From: Amyelois transitella
Lineage: Eukaryota; Arthropoda; Insecta; Lepidoptera; Pyralidae
NCBI RefSeq assembly: GCF_032362555.1
Contig: NC_083507.1
Coordinates: 809,001-873,000, forward strand
Length of the DNA stretch: 64,000 bases
Reading direction: 5' to 3'
Position numbers and translations under genes: made by a program. This document shows positions 1 to 11,458 of the stretch, piece by piece. The notes below the pieces were generated by a model that was not told the DNA's origin, did no database searches, and saw only the letters and a program-made list of their open reading frames with translations. The first letter of the stretch is position 1; the number at the start of each line of letters is the position of its first letter.

Positions 1-44
1 ACTTCTTTTTCAGTGCAGTTTGTAAATTCAATCAAGGGATGCTA

Positions 45-205
45 TGAACTTGGGATTCTTCTTTTAGGCGACGGGTTAGGAGTAAACTCTCTATTTGATT
101 TACCTATACAAGCAACCTATCAAATAGATACGTTCATGGTCAGCTGAACGTGGTCTTAGTCTTTTTAATGCTCTTTCTACCCCGTAAGGGATAAAGTTGA
201 ATTAG
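45..205 (+). repeat. SINE-A, degenerate
   Basis: Retains GAACTTGGGATTCTTCTTTTAGGCGA, then CAGCTGAACGTGG and TACCCCGTAAGGGATAAAG. No 5' head and no ATGT tail. Confidence 0.6.
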
Positions 206-1608
206 AGTAAGCTTTAAGATAAACTTCAGAAAATAATTGTTAAGATAAGTAATAACAATATAACTTTAAAATTGCAACAGAAGTAGAAGTAGACTTTAAG
301 CTTTGTATAATGTTAAGAAAAGTTTATCACATACCATGTGAATAATTTTGTGTAAAAATGTCTTTGTCAACCTTACAAAGAACTTAAAAAAAAACTTTAA
401 AAAAAAATCGAATTAGTACATATGTATGAATGTATAACAGGCTTATTACGATTACGACTGAACTCCGCCGACGGATCACGAAAGCACCCGACCTATGCCG
501 ACGTTTACCGAACGCGCCCGAACGCTCGCGGCCTCCAGCGAGGCCAAAGCGCGGGAAGCGTCACTCAAGGTGAATTCTTTTCCCGCCAAACTACGTCACG
601 GTGACTTTGTATTTAATTTGTGACTTTGTATTGTTGCTCTATGATTTATTAACCAAAGATTATTCTACCTCGATGTTATAATTATAAACTTTAAGTACAT
701 ACTGCGATGTTATAGCGTTAATTAATTAGACGGAAATTTCCATTCCATGATTTTTCAAATCATGTGCTTGGCAATATTTCTGGAAGTCATTAACTAGTAC
801 TTCTGCAGTAGGTAAGTACTTATTACTTTATTATGTGCATTTATGTTACCCTGGACCAACCAAGTATTAAGTCAATTTAACCTTCCTTTTTTATACTTAA
901 CTTCAATTAAATAAATCTATTTCTCAGAAGTCGCATTGTTATAATGGTATAACAACAAAAATTACAAATTAATAACATTTAATTTTTTTACAACATCGTT
1001 ATTTAAAAAAAATAATTAAATGAAAGTGAAACTGCGAATGTAATCTTAGATGTAACTTTGTTCAAATAAAAAAAAATTCTACTGTTAAAAAAAATACAAT
1101 ATTTTTTTAATGAGAGCGAATCTGTGTTATTTGAAAATTTTCTCTTGCAAGCGACTCTTTGTAGAATTTCCTCAAATCGGTCCAGTGCACTTGCAAAATT
1201 TTCAATTATAGTGTGTATTAGTTCCATGGGTTTTAACTATGTAGGTATACCTTTAAATAATTTCAGTTTGTAAGTCATTTACCATCAGTTCACCATCAGT
1301 TAGAATAACATGATGTTCACAACCAATTCTAATATCATAGCTTAATGGCCAGATTATTGCAGTAAAATATGAAACCGATTGATATAATATCGTCCGGTTT
1401 CTCTTGCTTTCTCGGAATCTGCATAACACTCCATCATTCGTCCATCACTACTTTATCACTGAGCTATTTGTGTATAGAAATGACATTTCAAGCCTTATAA
1501 AGGAAATTCCTTTAAAAAAAATTACACCATAATAATTAGTATTTTCATACTAGATACTCATCGTTGTTTTTTTAAATTTAATATAAATCTAAATAACTAT
1601 ATTTATTT
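206..1608. other. AT-rich intergenic sequence with one GC-rich patch
   Basis: Mostly AT-rich with no gene seen. A GC-rich, CpG-dense patch lies at about 455-600 and ends in an AAGGTGAAT donor-like site. It could be a promoter or non-coding first exon, but no coding exon could be linked to it. Confidence 0.4.
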
Positions 1609-1650
1609 CATTAAAAAAAGCAGATAAGTATTTATCTGCTTTTTTTAATG
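1609..1650. repeat. perfect 19 bp snap-back hairpin
   Basis: The arms 1609-1627 and 1632-1650 are perfect reverse complements (CATTA...GCAGATAA) with a 4-base loop, GTAT. It matches none of the surrounding repeat families. Confidence 0.85.
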
Positions 1651-2365
1651 CTATTAAATAAATAAAATAAAATTCATTTATTTCAGACAACAAAGATTTA
1701 AGGAAGCGTTAAAAGTTTTAATGCCATTAAAAAATGTTGGGGGAGAAAACAAAAACTATATATCGAGAGGTAAAGGGCTAAAACATTTATATTAGAAGAT
1801 ATACATGGTAACTAAGATAAACACCATTTTTGCAATACAATCCAAATACAAATATGACAAAGAACATTATCTATTAAAAGCATAAAGGTGCAATACATAT
1901 TCAACACACCCCCTCAAAAAAAATCATAACACTTTGGTAAAAACTAAATTATTTCCCAATTTTTTTCATATTATGAAGGAAAATATTTTTGTTTTGGTCA
2001 GCCGAATAGGAAAGCGCTCTGAGAGAGCGAATCTCGAGATTTAGGTGATTGTCGTGTTAAATTTGAAGTACCTAAGTGAATTCTTGTTCGGAATCGTCAA
2101 TGTACCAAATCTAGATAATGTATGGTTGCAAAATGGATAAAGTGGACAATATTCAACTGGATCTATCTATATTTTAATTACTTATATCAATATATTTCGA
2201 ATAATAAGCCACACACAATAAAAGTATCTATACATTTTTTTTTTATTTTCTCTCTCAATTTTTAATTCGACATCGTATTCTCTGTAGACACGCCCTATGA
2301 CAATAATCCAAAAGAGTTCACATCTCATGTATACGTACGCCTAATTCCCGGAGACAGTGACTACA
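1651..2365. other. AT-rich intergenic sequence, no gene seen
   Basis: No open frame with family resemblance, and no clear repeat other than poly-T and poly-A runs. Confidence 0.4.
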
Positions 2366-2463
2366 TATTTCCACTTGCCACGATCCCTGCATACATCTTT
2401 CGCTTCATCCACATTCATCACTTTCTTCACCCAACCTCGTTTAGGGTACCTATACTTGACCAG
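2366..2463 (-). repeat. RTE-L LINE 3' fragment
   Basis: Contains CCACTTGCCACGATCCCTGC and TTCGCTTCATCCACATTCAT, the antisense of the RTE-L C-terminal coding end seen elsewhere as MNVDEAKE-CRDRGKWK. Truncated and diverged. Confidence 0.65.
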
Positions 2464-2468
2464 ACCTT

Positions 2469-2711
2469 TTGTCATTGTCACGACGTGTCTGCATCGGCCA
2501 CACGCTCCGAAGGGACCCCGAACACATACCGAGGCAAGCCCTAGACTGGAATCCCCAAGGAAAGCGTAAACGTGGCCGCCCTAAACAGACCTGGCGGCGG
2601 ACAATCATCGCAGAGGTGAAGAATATAGGGAAGACTTGGAGCGAAATAAAACGCGAAGCTCAAGACCGAGCGGGATGGCGACGCACTGTGGATGCCCTCT
2701 GCCCCAGCTAG
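2469..2711 (+). pseudogene. C-terminal fragment of a LINE reverse transcriptase
   Basis: The frame encodes RRDPEHIPRQALDWNPQGKR then RGRPKQTWRRTI and WRRTVDALCP before the stop. The HxLRR...RQALDWNPQG...GRPKxTWRR wording is the usual C-terminal tail of a LINE ORF2 protein. No RT core is present. It lies just after a minus-strand RTE-L fragment. Confidence 0.75.
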
Positions 2712-2879
2712 GGGACATAGGACCTTCAGTCAAAGACGACGTGTCTACTATCTGACTGACCACTCCAACATTGATGTCGGGAGAATGCTAACCCAGGATC
2801 CGTGACAACCAGAAAAGATCATTGTCCGTCATGTTCTAGTAGAGATAAAAACCTAATTACCACTATACCAACCAGCCAT

Positions 2880-3134
2880 GTGCCGTGTGGTTCCCGGCAC
2901 CAATAGAAAAGAATAGGACCACTTCATCTCTCTTCCATGGATGTCGTAAAAAGCGACTAAGGGGTAGGCTTATAAACTTGGGATTCTTTTAGGCGAAGGG
3001 CTAGCAACCTGTCACTATTTGAATCTCAATTCTATCTTAAAGCCAAATAGCTGAACGTGGCCTGTCACTCTTTTCAAGACTGTTGGCTGTGTCTACCCCG
3101 CAAGGGATATAGACGTGATTATATGTATGTATGT
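2880..3134 (+). repeat. SINE-A, near full length
   Basis: Runs from the GTGCCGTGTGGTTCCCGGCA head through ATGGATGTCGTAAA and CAGTCTTTTCAAGACTG blocks (here diverged) to TATAGACGTGATTATATGTA and the (ATGT)n tail. About 255 bp. Confidence 0.85.
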
Positions 3135-4068
3135 AATACCAACCAGCAAAACAAAAATAGATGAAATCAGCGTCAGTATCAATATACAACAGAGTACAAA
3201 CTTTCGGTTAATTTTTAAGGTCCCCCGTTCACCCGGAATCGTGCAAGGCCATGCGCATACGCATGCGTCACACGACCGGTTGCTTGTCATTACCAGTTAC
3301 TGCATTTCGGAAAAAGTTACTGTGGTAAGCGACTTTGTGCACGACATTTTCATGACTTTATACAATTTTAATACAGAATTTTCTTCAGAGAATGTCAATT
3401 TAATGTAGGTAATATAATCTTCCCACCCCGATTGTATAGGTCAACATCTGACTTAAGTCAATTTTTTTTAAGCAATGGGCTAGCAACCTGTCGTCATATA
3501 TAATATATGAATGTCACTACTATGGGCCTTGAACGTTATTTAAAAAAATATTATCTAATAACGTGGTAAACTGCTAACCCGACAAGCTTGCATGAACAGA
3601 GTTGAAATAAACTTTTGTAAGGAAAGTATTTCAAGAAGATGAAATGCAGAATGCTCTTTCTACAAAAACAGGGTAATCTCTGACGCAATACGGATGGGTA
3701 TTTTTGAGAAGATTAAGTTCTCGGCTTTCCTGTAAAGTTATTGGAAAATAAATTTTGTGAATTTTTTTCCTGAAATTTGATAAGTAGGTAAGTAAACCAT
3801 TTTTTGTAAGTAAATCGCTTTACTTAGACCCATAGATATTATTTAAATTTTTTTACAGTTTTTTTTTTTTCATGTGGTTATTGTGTTGTTCTTGTTTCAA
3901 TACAACATTAAACAATAATAGTTTATTGTATGTTTTTCTGTTGATCTCCTCTTACGACTCTCACATCTTTTATAATGTGGATAAAACGAAAGAAGTTTAA
4001 TTATCTACCAGTCAACCATTGGATCTGACGAAAATTTTATATCGGGTCAAATTAAAAAGAAAAATTTT
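3135..4068. other. intergenic sequence, no gene seen
   Basis: AT-rich. A palindrome-like ATGCGCATACGCATGCG block near 3253 resembles NRF1/ewg sites. A 97-residue open frame at 3115-3408 begins inside the SINE tail and shows no family resemblance. Confidence 0.4.
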
Positions 4069-4072
4069 TTTT

Positions 4073-4296
4073 TGGACGTATTACACAGATTGAGTTAGTT
4101 TCGAAGTAAGTTCGAGACTTGTGTTACGAGATACTAACTCAACGATACTATATTTTATAATAAATACTTATATAGATAAACATCCAAGACCCAGGCCAAT
4201 CAGAAAAAGTTCTTTTCTCATCATGCCCTAGCCGGGATTCGAACCCGGGACCTCCGGTGCCACAGACAAGCGCACTACCGCTGCGCCACATAGGCC
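4073..4296 (-). repeat. SINE-B, tRNA-derived
   Basis: On the minus strand it has an A-box-like GCGCAGCGGTAG and a B-box GGTTCGAATCC at the head, then a unique body with ATCTCGTAACACAAGTCTCG and GGCTAACTCAATCTGTGTAA. This is the standard layout of a tRNA-headed SINE with an internal pol III promoter. Confidence 0.85.
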
Positions 4297-4391
4297 GTCA
4301 TTTTACGACATCCATGATGAAGTGATCCTATTTTTAAATACCGACAACCACACGGGCCACAGCTGTTGTTTCACAAAATAAATAATACTAC

Positions 4392-4652
4392 GTGCCGTGT
4401 GGTTCCAGGCACCATTACAAAAAAGAATAGGACCACTCCATCTCTTTCCCACGTAAAAGGTGACTAAGGGATAGGCTTATAAACTTGGAGATTCCTCTTT
4501 AAGGCGATGGGCCAGCAACCTGTCACTATTTGAATCTCAATTCTATCACTAAGCCAAACAGCTGAGCGGGGCCTATCAGTCTTTTCAAGACTGGTGGCTC
4601 CGTCCACCCCGCTAGGGATATAGACGTTATTATTACATACATATATGTATGT
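4392..4652 (+). repeat. SINE-A, near full length
   Basis: Head GTGCCGTGTGGTTCCAGGCA, body and GGGATATAGACGTTATTA end are present, with a rearranged ATGT tail. Followed within 20 bp by another SINE-A copy in the same orientation. Confidence 0.8.
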
Positions 4653-4670
4653 GTCGTGTGTTTCCCGGCA

Positions 4671-4959
4671 GTGCCGTGTGGTTCCCGGCACTATTACAAA
4701 AAAGAATAGGACCACTCCATCTCTTTCCCATGGATGTCGTAAAAGGCGACTAAGGGATAGGCTTATAAACTTAGGAATTCTCTTTTAGGCGATGGGCTGG
4801 CAACCTGTCACTATTTGAATCTCGGTTCTATCATTAAGCCAAATAGCTGAGCGTGGCCATTCAGTCTTTTCAAGACTGTTGGCTCTGTCTACCCCGCAAG
4901 GGATATAGACGTGACCATATGTATGTATGTATGTATATATGTATGTAGGTATGTATGTA
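4671..4959 (+). repeat. SINE-A, full length, second of a tandem pair
   Basis: Complete head, CAGTCTTTTCAAGACTG hairpin and GACGTGACCATATGTATGTA end with a long (ATGT)n tail. A partial head (TTTCCCGGCA) just upstream suggests the copies recombined or inserted into one another. Confidence 0.85.
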
Positions 4960-5150
4960 ATAATACTTAGTAGCATCCTCAAATTAGAAATTTTAATTGA
5001 CAATTAGCGCTGATAAACTTCCCAAATGAAACGGTCGACGCGCTTCGGTTTGCGAAAAAGTTACGAAAACGAGCCTTGATGAAGGTCACCCATCTTGAGG
5101 TAGCGAGCAAGGTGAGGCATTTAGCTCCGTGAAGTCTGTTATTTCATATT

Positions 5151-5407
5151 CATACATACGTATGGTCACGTCTATATCCCTTGCGGGGTAGACAGAGCCA
5201 ACAGTCTTCAAAAGACTGAATGGCCACGTTCAGCTATTTGGCTTAATGATAGAATTGAGATTCAAATAGTGACAGGTTGCTAGCCCATCGCCTTAAAAGA
5301 ATCTCAAGTTTGTAAGCCTATCCCTTAGTCGCCTTTTACGACATCCATTGGCAAAAGATGGAGTGGTCCTATTCTTTTTTGTATTGGTGCCGGGAACCAC
5401 ACGGCAC
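5151..5407 (-). repeat. SINE-A, full length
   Basis: Starts with CATACATACG (reverse of the tail), then GGTCACGTCTATATCCCTTG, and ends with GGTGCCGGGAACCACACGGC. Confidence 0.85.
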
Positions 5408-5418
5408 CAATCATTGCA

Positions 5419-5590
5419 CATAAACTTGGGATTATTCTTTTAGGCGACGGGCTAGCAACCTGTCACTTTATATGAATCTCAATTCTATAAGTAAGCCGAA
5501 CAGCTGAACGTGGCCTATCAGTATTTTCAAGATTGTTGGCTCTGTCTACCCCACAAGGGATATAGACGTGATTATATGTCTGTATGTCTT
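5419..5590 (+). repeat. SINE-A, 5'-truncated
   Basis: Begins at ATAAACTTGGGATT and runs to GATATAGACGTGATTATATG plus a short tail. Confidence 0.75.
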
Positions 5591-6633
5591 GCACACCTTG
5601 GTGTCATTTTTAATGTTTTCAGTGTCGAAAAGCATATTCAACACTACCTAATATTTTAATTGTGAAAGTTTGTATACCTATTTTTCACGTCTAAACCACT
5701 GAGATTTTTAATTGTAAAGAATAAATGGAGATACTACTGGACCGATTTTGACGAAATCTAGGACAGAGATAGAAAAATCTTACAAAAGTAAAATATGCTT
5801 TACATTACTTTTTTTTTCTGGAAATTCTCACTTTTCGCTTTAAATGCTTATATAAAAGAGGGCACGGGTTGACAAACACATCAACAATCAGCCTTTTGCA
5901 GTTTCAAAGAAAATTATTGACATTTAGGTATGCACTAAGGCAGGATTTCCCGAAATTCCCACGGGAAAGGGAATTTTCCTTTTGAGGCGAGCGGAGCTCC
6001 AAACTGATGCAAAAAAATACAAAAAAAAACATTCATCACTGGAATTTGAGTTGAAATCAAAAAAAATAAATAATCACTGGAATTTGAGCTCGATACTCTC
6101 ACTTATGAGTTGGACAACTCAGCCACTCCGCCAATGGCACTATCTTTAACTTATCTGTGGAGATATTATGCAACTCTGGTTGTAGATCGGAGAAATGTGG
6201 TTGCGGTTTTTACGACACAATACTGAAACCAAATTGATGGTATTGTTACTTACTGATACGTCTGTAGTCGTAACTCATTAACCCCTAGCAGAAAGGAGGG
6301 GTTCGTAAGCTACCTGTTACTGTGCTATGGCTTTCAATCTGGGAATAATTACATTACATTTTAAGACAGCTGTCAAATTTTAAGACTAGCTCTAATAAAT
6401 CAAATGGGACTATAGGTACATATACGATTAAAAAAAAATTATAATCGTATACGAATTTAAAAATGTCGAATATTATTACTATACATGAAAAATTGTCATC
6501 TAACTAATCGCACTTTACCTATTAAACTTAGTTTTCCATTATATTTTAATTATTCACGAACAACAAAATTTACAAATTTTGAAAATATATTAAATCACAA
6601 CATTATGACTTTTGAATAACATATCACGTCTAT
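5591..6633. other. intergenic sequence with Helitron-like and tRNA-like relics
   Basis: 5700-5800 has the ACTGGACCGATTTTGACGAA wording common in degenerate Helitron/SINE relics. 6083-6145 (minus) has TGGCGGAGTGGCTGAGTTGTC and CTCAAATTCC, resembling the A and B boxes of a tRNA-Ser/Leu-like SINE head. No gene seen. Confidence 0.4.
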
Positions 6634-6712
6634 ATAATATATAATCACGTCTATATCCCTTGCGGGGTGGACAGAGCTACAATTCTTGAAAGGCCACGTT
6701 CAGCTTTTTGGA
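6634..6712 (-). repeat. SINE-A, short 3' fragment
   Basis: AATCACGTCTATATCCCTTG followed by GGCCACGTTCAGC; the rest of the element is absent. Confidence 0.7.
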
Positions 6713-6859
6713 TTCGCGCCAAAATTAACTTCTCCATATACTTAATACTTACTACATTGATTCGCCACAGATTATAAGGTAAAGCATTTAAAAAAATTCA
6801 TTAGTTTATCGGACTTCCTCGATCAGTGTAATCATTAACAACGCATTATATCAATATCA

Positions 6860-7291
6860 TCTATACTAATATTATAAAGCTGAAGAGTTTGTTTGTTTAT
6901 TTGTTTGAACGCGTTAATATCAGGAACTACTGTTTCGAATTGAAAAATTATTTTTGTTTCGAATATACCATTTATCGAGGAAGGCTTTAGGCTATATAAC
7001 ATCACGCTGCAACTTTTAAGAGCGAAGAAATAATGGTGATGTGCCGTGTGGTTCCCGGCACCATTACAAAAAAGAATAGGACCACTCCATCTCTTTCCCA
7101 CGGATGTCGTATCACTAAGCCAAACAACTGAGCGTGGCCTATCAGTCTTTTCAAGACTGGTGGCTCTGTCTACCCCGCTAGGGATATAGACGTGATCATT
7201 ATGTATGTATGTATGTATGTAAATAATGGTGAATGTGAAAAAAATGCCCAAAATAACTATTCCACGCGGACGAAGTCGTGGGCGCAGCTAG
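6860..7291 (+). mobile_element. Lep1-type Helitron carrying a nested SINE-A
   Basis: Starts TCTATACTAATATTATAAAG and ends GGGCGCAGCTAG before T, with the GC-rich GCGGACGAAGTCGTG hairpin-like block near the 3' end. It is non-coding. It is split by the SINE-A insertion at 7040-7220. Confidence 0.8.
7040..7220 (+). repeat. SINE-A with internal deletion, inserted in a Helitron
   Basis: Head and 3' end are intact, but the middle (about 75 bp after GATGTCGTA) is missing. The flanks are the perfect 12 bp duplication AAATAATGGTGA at 7028-7039 and 7221-7232, lying within Helitron sequence. Confidence 0.9.
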
Positions 7292-7422
7292 TATAGTATA
7301 ATGCACATTGCACACAGCTCTATCTAGACTTTCACTGTCCTATAACAGAATAGTTTACATAAGCGAGCCTCTCAATTGCACCGCTCTGACGACGTGCCGT
7401 TAAAAATGACACTGCATTTGTT

Positions 7423-7800
7423 ATTTTTTTCACATTTTCCATTATTTCTTCGCTCCTTATAGTTGCAGCGTGATGTTATATAGCCTAAAGCTTTCCTGGA
7501 TAAATGGTCTATTCAACGCAAAAATATTTTTTTAATATGAACCAGTAGTTCCTGAGATGAGCGCGTTCAAACAAACAAACAAACTCTTCCGCTTTATAAT
7601 ATTTATTTGTTATTTTTTTCACATTTTCCATTATTTCATCGTTCCTTATAGTTGCAGCGTGATGTTATATAGCCTAAAGCCTTCCTCGATAAATGGTCTG
7701 TTCAACGCAAAAAGAACTTTTCAATTCGAACCAGTATTCCTGAGATTAGCGCGTTCAAACAAACAAACAAACTCTTCAGCTTTATAATATTAATATAGAT
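7423..7800 (-). mobile_element. two tandem partial Lep1-type Helitron copies
   Basis: Two ~180 bp units repeat TTTTTTTCACATTTTCCATT through AAACAAACTCTTC-GCTTTAT head to tail. They match the 5' two thirds of the Helitron and lack the CTAG end. Differences between units show they are not very recent. Confidence 0.75.
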
Positions 7801-7939
7801 AAATACTAATAATATTACATCGATACCGCCGCTACTGCATAATGTAATTTAATGAGACAATAAAATTGGCTATTTGTCGCCTCACTAACAGTTTGAGAAA
7901 GCTGTTGAATGAATAAGAACACGCATGTGTCTTTTATTA

Positions 7940-8095
7940 GTACTAATATTATAAAGCTGAAGTGTTTGTTTGTTTGTTTGAACGCGCTAATCTCAGGAAC
8001 TACTGGTTCGAATTGAAAAATTATTATTGTGCTGAATATACCATTTATCGAGGAAGGCTTTAAGCTATCGAGTAATATCATACTGCAACAGATTT
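7940..8095 (+). mobile_element. Lep1-type Helitron, 3'-truncated
   Basis: ACTAATATTATAAAGCTGAA through ATTTATCGAGGAAGGCTTTA, then the match stops. Confidence 0.7.
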
Positions 8096-8166
8096 TTGCA
8101 GGATATGTATTTATAACAGATAACAGTGGTAAGAAATCGGATGAAATATATTAGAGTCAATATTTA

Positions 8167-8422
8167 ACATACATACATATGGTCACGTTTATATCCCTTG
8201 CGGGGTAGACAGAGCCAACAGTCTTGAAAAGACTGAATGGCCACGTTCAGCTATTTGGCTTAATGATAGAATTGAGATTTAAATAGTGACAGGTTGCTAG
8301 CCCATCGCCTAAAAAAGAATCCCAAGTTTGCAAGCCTATCCCTTAGTCGCCTTTTACGACATCCATGGGAAAGATATGGAGTGGTCCTATTCTTTTTATA
8401 TTGGTGCCGGGAACCACACGGC
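8167..8422 (-). repeat. SINE-A, full length
   Basis: Tail CATACATACATATGG, body and head GCCGGGAACCACACGGC are all present. Confidence 0.85.
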
Positions 8423-9297
8423 TGAATATTTAAAACTGAGCAAAGTTAAATATTATACTAAACTTTTATTTATAAATTGAAACGAGACAAAACGTAGCAT
8501 TTTAAAAGACATCTATGGTCCTGAAGGAATCCATTTTTAACTAGTCAGCCATAGAACTTAATAATTTTCCTAACAATCTAACACAAACACTACGCACACA
8601 TGCGCGCGTGTTAAGGTAGTGTGCGTCTGCGCAAGTCGCTATACATTACATAATACCGAGGAGAGTGCATTCACTCCGCGGGTGGGAGGAGGGGGTAAAT
8701 GCATCGGTGCAATGCGCACGCGCACAAAACCATTGCGCTTAGAGTAACAAGTTTGTATAGAGCATAATTTGCCGTTGATATGTTTTTTTTATTAGGTTTA
8801 TTAATTTCCTAAAAAAAATATTTTACATGCTAGAATAGTCTTGAAGCCTAATAGACAACCTAGTTAATCCAATAATGGAATTAATTTAAAAAAAGAACTT
8901 TCCTCATATTACTAAAATAAATTTAAATATACCTACCTACCAGCGGCTATTGAAATGTTAGAATTACTAAAAATATCGTATAAGTTTATTGCTGAATATC
9001 ACTTTGCTCAGATAAATTAGTTTCTTAAGTAACTAACATAAATCTAAATCTTTTTTAAATAAAATAAAAAAAGGATTTGACAATTATCTCTAAAAAGAAG
9101 CTGTAATTTTTACGTTTCTCTTAAACGAGGGCTCTACAATAGTTTAAGAAAGCTATTCTAACTAGCTCCATTGTGAAGTAGTGATATAACATAAGGGATA
9201 AGCTTTAATTGTACAGATCTGCAGCCATCAAAGTCACTGTTTGCTTTTGACGTAACTTATAATAGGCTCCCGCGCAACATATTTATGTATTAAAACA
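8423..9297. promoter_or_regulatory. intergenic sequence with GCGCA-palindrome patch
   Basis: 8595-8750 is GC-rich in AT-rich surroundings and has ATGCGCGCGTGTT and TGCGCACGCGCA, the latter matching the NRF1/ewg consensus. No exon was recognised. The remainder is AT-rich and unassigned. Confidence 0.35.
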
Positions 9298-9564
9298 TCT
9301 ATACTAATATTATAAAGCTGAAGAGTTTGTTCGTTTGAACGCACTAATCTCAGGAACTACTGGTTCGAATTGAAAAAATATTTTTGTATTGAATAGACCA
9401 TTTATCGAGGAAAACTTTAGGCTATATAATATCACGCTGCAACTATAAGGAGCGAAGAAATAAGGGAAAATGTGAACAAAAACGGGGAAAATTATTCATC
9501 CTTGAGGGCTTCAATGATGTCCAAAATAACTATTTCACGCGGACGAAGTCGCGGGCACAGCTAG
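9298..9564 (+). mobile_element. Lep1-type Helitron, full length
   Basis: Begins TCTATACTAATATTATAAAG, contains the GCGGACGAAGTCGCGGGC block, and ends CAGCTAG next to T. At about 267 bp, non-coding, it is the cleanest uninterrupted copy in the first 10 kb. Confidence 0.85.
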
Positions 9565-11219
9565 TTATATATATATATATATTTCTCTTTACCAAGGATG
9601 TCGTAAAAAGCGATTAAATAAAGGCGTTGGACATCAAAAACGGTTAAGTCATTTTTGAGATGTTCACAATTTGATGTAGGTAATAATTTTAATCTAAGTT
9701 CGTGACGAATGACATTTGATCTTGGATCTTTTACTATTAGATATTTTATCTACATATTGTTATTACGGAAACTACATTCATCGATATTTTCGTGGAACCT
9801 TGCCAGTTTAGGGTATACTTGACCTGACCCTCCACAAGAAAGTCCCCGACTTGACCAAATAATACTCGTCATGGCCTTCCTTCCCACGTTTCGATTTTAG
9901 ACACGAATTTATGGTCATAATCCGAGATTAAAGGCCGCTTTCCAACCCTGCGCGCGCGCCGTTTTCATGACAAAGCCCTCACCCTGCGCATAACGTGCGT
10001 GTGTGCGTGCGTGAGCGCATGCGCACACCACCACGCTCACTTTCACTTTGCGAACTATTCCTAGGTTCTAGTCACAGTGACGCCGCGAAATTCGTTGAGA
10101 AAACGACAGTTCATTGACTTTTTATAAGACTTTTTAAAATCGAGGATGGATAGTAATATAAATAATTTCTTGGTTCAAATTCCTCGAATCTAAGAACTAA
10201 GAGTAACATAAACAGAACACAATCACATACAAACATACATTGACATAAACTTATAAATTTTTATAAAGAGTGAAATAAAAGTATCATTAATGACTGAATT
10301 AACAACATTGTTTTGACAAATGAAATAGATGATGAATTACCACTTCGCCAGATCATTTAAAATCATTTTATAAATTGATACCTCTTTATCTCCTGTAACG
10401 TATTTGCATAAAAAAATTATTACACACGCAACACGTTTATAAATAAAAATTTAAATTCGTTCCTAATTTATGATGAAACCAACAACATTCTATTTTCAAA
10501 TTTAAAATTATTCACAATGCTTACTGAAAGTGAAACCACGTTGATTTCCATGAGTCATTGCAGTCTCATAGACAAAGTGTTAGTCTGAACGCAGCCTTAC
10601 GCTTCTATTAGAAAGGTGCGTATGTGTGCGTGCGCATGTTGCATTTTGCGCATGTGTGCGTCTAATGCATCGCTTTATATTTATGTAGAGAGAACAACAT
10701 CACTGGCCATTTAGAAAATATAGAGTTATAAAAACTATTTTTAACAGGAAAATGCTATTATGAAAATTTATAACAAACTGTTTTGAACAAATTTATGACA
10801 GTTAATTAATATAACTTTTGCAAAAAGACAACCACCTCCAATCAATATCCGCCATTTTTGAAGTAGGTTATTATATGTCTTAAACCTACTCTTAAGTGTA
10901 ACAAACACTTTCCTGAAAACCGCACCAAAATCGGTACAGCGAAACGCGAGATAATCGCGGACAAACAGGTAACTGAGACCCACCTTTTTTTGGTGGTGGT
11001 TAGAAAGAGTAATGTTATCTTTGCAACTTGTAAAAGTTACTCAAAGTTTTCAAACTTCAGAATTATTATATGAGACGATGATCTAGTTAACTTGTCTTGT
11101 TATCTGAATCTTAATTCCATCTTTACTTTAGTCTTTTGACTTTGAATCTTTTGACTATTGGCTCTTTCTACCTCGTAAGATATTATCTCTAAGTTAAACT
11201 CTCGACTTTCTTATACATA
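9565..11219. promoter_or_regulatory. intergenic sequence with two GCGCA-rich patches
   Basis: 9945-10050 has GCGCGCGCC, CATAACGTGCGTG and GAGCGCATGCGCACAC followed by CTCACTTTCACTTTGC. 10612-10672 has GTGCGTGCGCATG and TTTTGCGCATGTGTGCG. These resemble NRF1/ewg sites and alternating purine-pyrimidine tracts. 11090-11200 is a faint SINE-A relic. No gene seen. Confidence 0.35.
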
Positions 11220-11430
11220 TTATCATGTCAATATTCCTTGCGGGGTGGACAGAGTGTCTTCAAAAGCCCGAAAGCCCACGTTCAGTTGTATGGCTTAATA
11301 ATGGAATTGAAATTTAAAAGTGACAGTTTGCTCACCCATTGCCTACAAGAAGAATCCTAAGTTTATAAGCCATTCCCTTAGTCCCCTTTTACGACGGAGT
11401 GATCGTATTCTAAAGAGCCGGAAACCGGGA
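11220..11430 (-). repeat. SINE-A, old degenerate copy
   Basis: ATTCCTTGCGGGGTGGACAG through CCCACGTTCAGTTG to CCCCTTTTACGAC, with many substitutions and no tail. Confidence 0.65.
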
Positions 11431-11458
11431 AACATGCAATCGTTTCTAGGAAAATGAT

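Noticed and set aside
4073-4296. True tRNA gene
   Set aside because: Only A and B boxes are tRNA-like; no acceptor stem closes, and the same body follows in every copy, so it is a SINE.
6835-8081. Several open frames with SSINGIF and NKQTNKLFSF-like text
   Set aside because: They translate Lep1-type Helitron copies and recur wherever the element occurs.
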